Source: CAZRWD01 sp964603785
GTDB lineage: Bacteria > Fermentibacterota > Fermentibacteria > Fermentibacterales > Fermentibacteraceae
Length of the DNA: 64,000 bases
Assembly: GCA_964603785.1 (NCBI GenBank)
Contig: CAZRWD010000005.1
Coordinates: 117,329 to 181,328 of the forward strand
Direction: 5' to 3'
The notes under the pieces were generated by a model that was not told the origin of the DNA, did no database searches, and was given only the letters and a program-made list of their open reading frames with translations. Shown piece by piece: positions 58,238-64,000 of this stretch. The position numbers and the translations under genes are program-made. Numbering within the stretch: the first letter of the stretch is position 1; every line of letters starts with the position of its first letter.

Positions 58238-59782
58238 ATGTCCAAGACCCGTATCATGCTTCCTGTGATTGTCGCAGTGCTCCTCGCCGCGCTCACTGCG
58301 CACCCGTATCCCTACGACAACGTGCTGACCAGATGGGCGCTGACCCGCTCGGTCTGCGACCGCGGATCCCTCGATATCGACAGGTATCAGCACCTCACGA
58401 GCGACAAGGCGCTGCTGGACGGGCACTACTATCCCGACAAGGCGGTTCTCCTGTCCGTAGCAGCGATCCCGGTCTGTCTCGCCGCGCGTCTGGCTGGCAT
58501 GGGCGAACCAGGGCTCCCGGAAGATCTCCTGGACGATCCCGCACGCCGTCTCGCAGAGCGCCTGCTTGTAGGCGGATCCTTCCTCCTGCTTCTCCTCTCG
58601 CTCCTTTCCGCCACAGGGCGCACGGAGGGCGGGCTCCTTGCAGTGACGGCACTGGGGCTGGGGAGCATCCTGCTTCCGTATGCGAGCCTCCTGTACGCTC
58701 ACGTCCCGGCCGCGGCGATGCTGTTCGCGAGCCATCTCCTGCAGACCAGAGACCGGTACGCCCTCTCGGATCTCACGGGCGCCATGGCATGCGCGCTCGA
58801 GTTCCCCGTTGCGCTGCCATTCGCCCTGCTGCTCGCATATCGTCCGAGAGCCGCCTGGACGGCAGGATCCCTGTTCCGGCTGGCCGCGATATGCATCGCT
58901 GTCTTCCTGCCGCAGATCCTCTTCAACTGGCACGCCTTCGGCAGCCCGTTGCGCATGGGATACTCGCTGGAGAGCTCGCAGGCCTTCGAAGGCATGACGA
59001 CCGGGTTCTTCGGCTTCTCACTGCCGAATCTCCGCAGCCTGTTCCTGTTAACCCTCTCGCCGGAGCGCGGGCTCTTCTTCTACATGCCATGGGCTGCGGC
59101 GGGTCTCGCCGGTCTCCTCACGGGCCGCAGGCTTCGCGAGACCCTGTCGACGGATCCGGGCCCCCTGGTCGTGATCTCGTACATCCTTCTCTTCGGCGCC
59201 TACTACATGCCTAGCGGGGGTTGGGCCTTCGGCCCGAGGCACCTCATACCTGTGATCCCCTTCCTGGCGCAGGGACTGTCGAGGTTCGCATCGGCGGGCC
59301 CCAGGCGAGCCTTCTGCGCATGGCTGCTCGTGTTGCCCGGGATCCTGCAGGCTCTCGTCGGACTGCTCGGCGAGGTACACCAGCCCGTACATCCCGTCGA
59401 GCAGCCGATCCCGATCCCCCAATGGAACATCGGAGTGCGGATGCTCCTCGACGGTCACCACTCCGCCTGGCTGGGGGGCACGATCGCAGCAGCGCTGCTC
59501 GCAGCATCGGCACTCGTCATCTGGATCCCGCTCGCAAGAGGCACCCGGCCGACAATCCGGGCGATCATCCCGGTGCTGCTCTGGGCGGGGCTGCTCCTGA
59601 CCAGCCCCGGCGGCTGGGGCAGCAGGACGGCCTACTACAGGGGCGTGCTGGCGGAGCACCGTGGCGAGTATGCGCTCGCTTCGGGCTACTATCGCGAAGC
59701 CGCCAGGGATCCCTCGGCGCCGGCAGTGGTCCTGGAAAGGGCCGAGAGGTGCGAGGCGCTTTCCCGCGGGAGCGGCACATGA
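58238..59782 (+). CDS. Multi-pass membrane protein, possible lipid-linked glycosyltransferase
   Basis: 514 residues with about ten membrane helices. The first loop PYPYDNVLTRWALTRSVCDRGSLDIDRY and DGHYYPDKAVLLS resemble a widespread family of GT39-like membrane proteins in which a D-x-D/E pair sits after the first helix. The last 40 residues form a TPR-like helix pair (YRGVLAEHRGEYALASGYYREAARD). ATG 58238 begins a well-formed signal-anchor. Its stop overlaps the next gene by 4 bp (ATGA), placing it in the polysaccharide operon. Function is inferred only from fold and context. Confidence 0.65.
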   Translation: MSKTRIMLPVIVAVLLAALTAHPYPYDNVLTRWALTRSVCDRGSLDIDRYQHLTSDKALLDGHYYPDKAVLLSVAAIPVCLAARLAGMGEPGLPEDLLDDPARRLAERLLVGGSFLLLLLSLLSATGRTEGGLLAVTALGLGSILLPYASLLYAHVPAAAMLFASHLLQTRDRYALSDLTGAMACALEFPVALPFALLLAYRPRAAWTAGSLFRLAAICIAVFLPQILFNWHAFGSPLRMGYSLESSQAFEGMTTGFFGFSLPNLRSLFLLTLSPERGLFFYMPWAAAGLAGLLTGRRLRETLSTDPGPLVVISYILLFGAYYMPSGGWAFGPRHLIPVIPFLAQGLSRFASAGPRRAFCAWLLVLPGILQALVGLLGEVHQPVHPVEQPIPIPQWNIGVRMLLDGHHSAWLGGTIAAALLAASALVIWIPLARGTRPTIRAIIPVLLWAGLLLTSPGGWGSRTAYYRGVLAEHRGEYALASGYYREAARDPSAPAVVLERAERCEALSRGSGT

Positions 59783-62106
59783 CTGGATCAGGGCTCGTCG
59801 AACCCTTCCGCATCGGTCTCGCCGGAGCCAGCCTCACGGGCAACAAGGGCGCGGCGGCCATGGCCGCCGCGGTGATCGAAGGTCTGACCCGGAGGCTTCC
59901 GGCGGGGACCCGGTTCGTCCTGTTCAGCCTCTATCCGCGGCGTGACGGGGAATGCAGCACCTACCCGAACCTCGACATCGTCCCGGCGCCTCCGCTCGTG
60001 ACGATCGCGACCATGCCCGCCGCCGCGCTTGTCTTCGCCCTCCTGCGGCTGGTCCGGCTCCCGGCGGGTATCGCCCCGAAGGCCTGCCGCCCGCTGCGGG
60101 AGATGCTCTCGTGCGACATTGTGCTGGACCTGTCGGGCATCTCCTTCGTTAAGGGCAGGACTGCGAACACGGCCTTCAACGCCGCATGCATCCTCTCGCC
60201 TCTCCTTGCGCAGGTGCCCTGCGTGAAGCTCTCTCAGGCATTCGGCCCCCTGGGCGGGGGCCTCGCCCGTGCGGCGGCCCGCCTCCTCCTCCCCGGGCTG
60301 GCCGCCGTCTTCCCGAGGGGACCCGTCTCGGCGGCCCATCTCGAAACGGCGGGAATCGGGCATGCAGGCATCGCGCCCGACCTGGCCTTCACCCTTCCCT
60401 CCCCGGAGGCGGCCGGTCCGCCGACCGGGGCTCCCAGGGTCGCAGTTATGCCCAGCGAGGTCATGCGCAGGAGATGCAGAGCACTGGGCATCGACTACAT
60501 CGGGGTGATGACCGGCCTCTGCAGGGCCATGGCGGCCGACCACGGCGCCGTGATCGTCCTGATCGCCCACAGCAACCTCGGACCCGGCATCAGGTCGCAC
60601 AACAACGACCATCAGGTCTGCACCGGGATACTCGATTCGATGGGCGGGGATGCCGTGGTCGAGCCGCACCTCGAGGAGAAGGGCCCGGAGGAGCTCAGGG
60701 CTCTGATAGGCGGCTGCACGATGGCGATCTCCTCCAGGTTCCACGGGATGGTCTCGGCCCTGGCCTCCGGTGTCCCCGTGGCTGCAACAGCCTGGAACCA
60801 CAAGTACGGCGAGGTGATGGACGCATTCGGCATGGGCGGATTCGTGGTGTCGGCCCCGGACCTGTCGTCGGAGCGGCTCGCCGGGCTGGCGGCGGAACTC
60901 CTGGCGAACCGGGAGGGGATCGCATCGAAGATCCGCTCCTCTCTCGAGTCGGTCCGCAGATCGGCGGAGGCCCAGCTCGACTTCGTGAGGGACCATCTGA
61001 CCGCATCGGAATACCCCTCGGGAAGGCGCGGCCGTCCCATCCCCGCAAGGTTCCTGCCTCCCGGCTGCCGGCCGGTGGTGAGGATCGGGTTCTCCACAGA
61101 CGAGCGCACGGCGGGTTCACGGGCTTCGGGCGGGCTTGCCACCGGACTGCTTGCATCGAGGATCGCCTCCGGGAGGTCGATAGGTGCCGTCGTCGCGTCC
61201 CCGCGCATGGTCGGCGGGAGGATCGTGCCGGTCACCATTCTCGCCACGGCCCCGGAGGAGGTCCTCGCATCGGCCGGGAGCATATACGGGTGGATGCCGC
61301 ACCTTGCCGCGGCTCTGGGGATACTGCGCAAGGCGGATTGCGGACCGGTCGACGTGGTGATGCTCCCGTGCCAGGCGGCGGCGCTGAGGAGGGCGGTCCT
61401 CGCGGAGCCGGTGCTTGCCGCGAAACTGGGGCTGGTGGTCTGCCTGTGGTGCGGGCACGCGACACGCACCTCGCTGGCGGACGATCTCATCAAACGGTGG
61501 GCGGGGGGTGCGAAGCCCTCCTGGTTCCGCTACAGGTCGGGCAGGTGGAGAGGCGTCAGCACGGTCGGGCTGGAGGACGGAAGGACAGTCGAGGTCTCCT
61601 TCAGGAAGGGATTCGGCCTGCTGCAGAACCTCCATGCGGACTGCAGGAGGGCATGCCTCTCCTGCAGGGACCACCTCGGCAGCGCCGCCGACATCTCGTT
61701 CGGCGACGCCTGGCTGGCCCGGGAGAGGTATTCGCGCAACAAGAAGACGATTGCCCTGGCCATGACCGGGGCTGGCTCCGCCGCACTCGACCTCCTAGGC
61801 TCCGAGGGCGCGGCGGTGCTGCGCCCGGCATCGGAGACCCTGGTGACGGCAGCCCAGAAAAGGTCGCTGGCATGGCACGACAGGGCGCCGACGAGGGCCG
61901 CCCTGGCGCCGCTTTTCGGATACGGGCTTGCGGGGGAAAGGAATATCTCGCCGGCTCATCTTCCGGCAGCCTTGATGGAGCTCGCTCTGGTCCGCGCCTT
62001 CGATTCCCCCCTGAGAGGACTGCTCCTCGCCGTGCCGTGGTGGGCGTGGTCCCTCGATCTCGTCGGCCTGAAGGTCCTGCAGAGCATCCCCCGGGTACGC
62101 CGATGA
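59779..62106 (+). CDS. Polysaccharide pyruvyl transferase fused to FrhB-type domain
   Basis: 775 residues. Residues about 10-390 are a polysaccharide pyruvyl transferase (GLAGASLTGNKGAAAM at the start; DIVLDLSGISF; SSRFHGMVSALASGVPVAATAWNHKY at about 319-347), which adds ketal pyruvate from PEP to a surface glycan. Residues about 430-700 match the FrhB/FdhB family: SRASGGLATGLLASRIASGRSIGAVVAS, a LPCQAAALRRAV region, VCLWCGHATR, and the cysteine cluster CRRACLSCRDHLGSAADISFGDAWL near 622-646. The ferredoxin domain normally before FrhB is absent. Both families often sit side by side in exopolysaccharide clusters; here they are one chain. The gene is coupled on both sides by ATGA overlaps. Confidence 0.85.
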   Translation: MTGSGLVEPFRIGLAGASLTGNKGAAAMAAAVIEGLTRRLPAGTRFVLFSLYPRRDGECSTYPNLDIVPAPPLVTIATMPAAALVFALLRLVRLPAGIAPKACRPLREMLSCDIVLDLSGISFVKGRTANTAFNAACILSPLLAQVPCVKLSQAFGPLGGGLARAAARLLLPGLAAVFPRGPVSAAHLETAGIGHAGIAPDLAFTLPSPEAAGPPTGAPRVAVMPSEVMRRRCRALGIDYIGVMTGLCRAMAADHGAVIVLIAHSNLGPGIRSHNNDHQVCTGILDSMGGDAVVEPHLEEKGPEELRALIGGCTMAISSRFHGMVSALASGVPVAATAWNHKYGEVMDAFGMGGFVVSAPDLSSERLAGLAAELLANREGIASKIRSSLESVRRSAEAQLDFVRDHLTASEYPSGRRGRPIPARFLPPGCRPVVRIGFSTDERTAGSRASGGLATGLLASRIASGRSIGAVVASPRMVGGRIVPVTILATAPEEVLASAGSIYGWMPHLAAALGILRKADCGPVDVVMLPCQAAALRRAVLAEPVLAAKLGLVVCLWCGHATRTSLADDLIKRWAGGAKPSWFRYRSGRWRGVSTVGLEDGRTVEVSFRKGFGLLQNLHADCRRACLSCRDHLGSAADISFGDAWLARERYSRNKKTIALAMTGAGSAALDLLGSEGAAVLRPASETLVTAAQKRSLAWHDRAPTRAALAPLFGYGLAGERNISPAHLPAALMELALVRAFDSPLRGLLLAVPWWAWSLDLVGLKVLQSIPRVRR

Positions 62107-63008
62107 AGCCGAGACTCCCTGTTCTCCTGAAGTACCTCTTCTACCTCGCCGTGGCGTTCTTCGCCGCTACCTACGCAGTCAGGAACGCTCCGGCGCTCCT
62201 GGAGGCGGCCGGGTCGGTCCCGGTCGTCACGATCATCCTGGCGGCCCTTCTCGTTCTCGCGGGATACCTCGCCCGGTTCAGAGGCTGGAGGCTGCTCTCG
62301 CGCGGTTTCGAACTGGGTGCGCACCCGGCGGCGGACGCCCGGGCCTGGTCCCTCTCCTATCTGGGCCGGTACGTACCCGGCAATGCCGGGCTGGCCGCGG
62401 TGAGAATGACGGCCTATCCGGGCGTGCCGCTCGCCAGGGTGGCAGGGGCGACGGTCGTCGAGTACGGCCTGACCCTGGGATCGGCTGCGACAATGGTGCT
62501 CGCCGGCATGCCATGGCTGTCGGGGCACCTTCCCGGGTGGGTGCCCGCGGTTGTCTCGGCCTTTGCCGCATGTCTCCTGCTGGTGACCTCCCCGCCGCTC
62601 TTCAGGCGGGCGTTCGGCAGTTTACTGCGCCTGTTCGGACATCCGGTCCCGGAGAGGTATCCGGCGCTCTCGCTCCACGCGGCTGCTTTCGGGTCGGTGC
62701 TGCTTGGGTCGGCGATGCACGGCCTGGCCTTCGCGCTGCTGACCGGGCTTGGCGGCGCGGAGGCAGTCCCGGGCTTCCTGACGGCATCGTCCGGCTACTT
62801 CCTGGGCGGGCTGGCGGGGGCGCTCTTCATCCTTTCCCCGGCGGGTTTCGGAGTCAGGGAGGGGGTAGCCGCCCTGGCGCTCGGACCGGCCCTCGGCGTG
62901 GAGCGTGTCGTCCTGGCCGCCGGGATGATGAGGGGTCTGACCGTGCTTTCGGAGATGCTCCTGACCGGCCTCTCGGGTCTGGCTGCAGGGAGGAGGGGCA
63001 GATGCTGA
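62103..63008 (+). CDS. Flippase-like membrane protein (LPG synthase TM / UPF0104 family)
   Basis: 301 residues with about eight membrane helices. The family marks are FRGWRLLSRGF after the second helix, SLSYLGRYVPGNAGLAAVR, and LSPAGFGVREGVAALALG near the C-terminus, as in AglD/MprF-type integral domains. Members work in polysaccharide or lipid transfer across the membrane. It lies directly behind the pyruvyl transferase fusion (ATGA overlap), consistent with export or anchoring of the same glycan. Confidence 0.8.
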   Translation: MKPRLPVLLKYLFYLAVAFFAATYAVRNAPALLEAAGSVPVVTIILAALLVLAGYLARFRGWRLLSRGFELGAHPAADARAWSLSYLGRYVPGNAGLAAVRMTAYPGVPLARVAGATVVEYGLTLGSAATMVLAGMPWLSGHLPGWVPAVVSAFAACLLLVTSPPLFRRAFGSLLRLFGHPVPERYPALSLHAAAFGSVLLGSAMHGLAFALLTGLGGAEAVPGFLTASSGYFLGGLAGALFILSPAGFGVREGVAALALGPALGVERVVLAAGMMRGLTVLSEMLLTGLSGLAAGRRGRC

Positions 63009-63835
63009 AGGATCCCTGGGAGTTGCTGAAGAAGGCCCGGGACAGGCTGGTCGACGCCGAGGCGAGGTGTGGCGCCGATCTCCCCGACATCGAGGTCGTC
63101 AGGGGGCTGATCGACGCCATACTCGAAAGCGACGAGCCCACTCCGGCCGAGATCCTGAGGATCCTGGGACACGAGCTGAAGGGCCCGCTCGCCGCGATGG
63201 TCGCCCTCCTCTCCTCGGTGAGTGACGGTTATCTGGATTCGGATCCCGTGCGGGCCCGCGAAATGGTGGACAGGGCCAGGAGGAGGGCCGAGGAGCTGCT
63301 GCCCCTCGTCGACGACATCATGGACCTCGGGAGCCTTGCCGCCGGCGGGGAGAGCATACCGCGGACCATGGTCGACCTGGCCACGCTCTGCAGCGGGGTG
63401 CTGCACCTATGGAGGCCCTTCTTCGAGCAGAAGGGGATGCGCCTCACGGGCGACATCGCGGAGGGCCCGCTGGTCGTCAGGGGATACCAGACCTTCCTGC
63501 GGAGGGTGGTCACGAACCTCGTGATGAACGCCTTCAAGTACAACAGGCCGGGTGGGGAGGTCACCATGGAGCTGACTCGCGAGGGCGCCGAGGCCGAACT
63601 CCGGGTCTCCGACACCGGCGTGGGCATCCCTGCGGAGGATCTGCCGCACATCTTCTCGTTCCTCTACCGGGGCCGCCAGGCCCGGAGGAACCCCGACGGA
63701 GGCCTGGGCCTGGGCCTGTCGCTCGTCAGGAAGATCGTGGAGGCACACGACGGCTCGATCACGGCCGAGAGCGAGTTCGACCGGGGCACCACCATGATCG
63801 TCAGGCTGCCGCTGGATGCGCACCCCCACTCCTGA
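63002..63835 (+). CDS. Soluble sensor histidine kinase
   Basis: 277 residues without membrane helices. A helical N-terminus of 45 residues leads to HisKA with His57 (ILGHELKGPLAAMVALL), and an HATPase domain with N box NLVMNAFKYN, G1 DTGVGIPAEDLP and G2 GGLGLGLSLVRKIVEAHDGS. No PAS or other sensor domain is evident, and no response regulator follows. It overlaps the flippase-like gene by 7 bp, so its dose is tied to the polysaccharide operon. The partner is unknown. Confidence 0.88.
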   Translation: MLKDPWELLKKARDRLVDAEARCGADLPDIEVVRGLIDAILESDEPTPAEILRILGHELKGPLAAMVALLSSVSDGYLDSDPVRAREMVDRARRRAEELLPLVDDIMDLGSLAAGGESIPRTMVDLATLCSGVLHLWRPFFEQKGMRLTGDIAEGPLVVRGYQTFLRRVVTNLVMNAFKYNRPGGEVTMELTREGAEAELRVSDTGVGIPAEDLPHIFSFLYRGRQARRNPDGGLGLGLSLVRKIVEAHDGSITAESEFDRGTTMIVRLPLDAHPHS

Positions 63836-63865
63836 TTGACAGAAACGCACCCTCGCGCCTATCTT
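63836..63865 (+). promoter_or_regulatory. Promoter of tRNA-Asn
   Basis: TTGACA (63836-63841), 18-nt spacer, TATCTT (63860-63865), 15 bp before the tRNA. Strong match directly after the kinase stop. Confidence 0.75.
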
Positions 63866-63880
63866 TGCGTGCCTCACGGT

Positions 63881-63956
63881 TCCCCGGTAGCTCAATCGGC
63901 AGAGCGGGTGGCTGTTAACCACTAGGTTCGAGGTTCAAGTCCTCGCCGGGGAGCCA
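63881..63956 (+). tRNA. tRNA-Asn (anticodon GTT), CCA encoded
   Basis: 76 nt. Acceptor arms TCCCCGG/CCGGGGA pair fully, discriminator G, encoded CCA (63954-63956). D arm GCTC..GAGC, anticodon loop CTGTTAA with GTT at 63914-63916, variable loop of 5, T arm CGAGG-TTCAAGT-CCTCG. It is immediately preceded by its own promoter. No terminator is visible before the end of the window. Confidence 0.97.
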
Positions 63957-64000
63957 ATCCTCAGGTGTTTCCATCCATCGGTGTTACTCAGCGATCTATC

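Noticed and set aside
1..64000. CRISPR arrays, rRNA genes, prophage or complete insertion sequences
   Set aside because: I found no regular spaced repeats, rRNA sequence, phage structural genes or intact transposase with terminal repeats.

Overview
The window is about 64 kb of GC-rich chromosome, densely packed with genes that often overlap by 1-4 bp and start frequently at GTG or TTG. It encodes a diderm (LPS-bearing) bacterium. Three features point to the Fibrobacteres-Chlorobi-Bacteroidetes (FCB) group: an LpxC-FabZ fusion, an SprA-like outer-membrane translocon of the type IX secretion system, and secreted proteins with C-terminal sorting-type domains, including a gingipain-family protease. 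The high GC content, PilSR/sigma-54-type pilus regulation and GH57 enzyme fit an FCB lineage outside the Bacteroidota, for example a candidate phylum such as Fermentibacterota. That placement is inference, not something the sequence proves.

Layout. 1-3.3 kb: end of a tricorn-type S41 protease, an isocitrate/isopropylmalate-type dehydrogenase coupled to an HD phosphohydrolase, and a degenerate REP-type transposase. 3.4-9.7 kb: C25 peptidase, rpsD with clear promoter and terminator, a methyltransferase, and a secreted YCF48-like beta-propeller. 9.8-16 kb: divergent glyA-like gene; then prfB (with programmed +1 frameshift), lysS, lolC/E and lolD as a coupled operon. 16-28 kb: clpC, bamA, skp, lpxD, lpxC-fabZ, lpxA, a DUF5683-like protein, an ECF sigma factor with its anti-sigma factor, and a FlgT/CsgG-like envelope protein. 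28-36 kb: a membrane protein, an M1-peptidase-like lipoprotein without an active site, GH57 glucanotransferase, ligA and serC. 36.2-36.5 kb: a non-coding element bounded by perfect 32-bp inverted repeats. 36.5-44.7 kb: lptG and lptF, divergent from a very large sprA-like gene.

44.8-56.3 kb is a type IV pilus locus: two pilB paralogues, pilT, pilC, pilS, pilR, a DUF2723 membrane protein and two major-pilin-like genes. Each pilin gene has its own sigma-54 -24/-12 promoter, and each promoter has a palindrome containing GCA-N3-TGC centred 93-98 bp upstream, a good candidate for the PilR enhancer. Two more large glycosyltransferase-39-like membrane proteins follow. 59.8-63.8 kb is a coupled surface-polysaccharide operon: a polysaccharide pyruvyl transferase fused to an FrhB-type domain, a flippase-like protein and a soluble histidine kinase. 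The window ends with tRNA-Asn(GTT).

Much of the window serves envelope construction: outer-membrane protein assembly (Bam, Skp), lipoprotein export (Lol), lipid A synthesis (Lpx), LPS export (Lpt), T9SS export (SprA) and surface pili with possible glycosylation.
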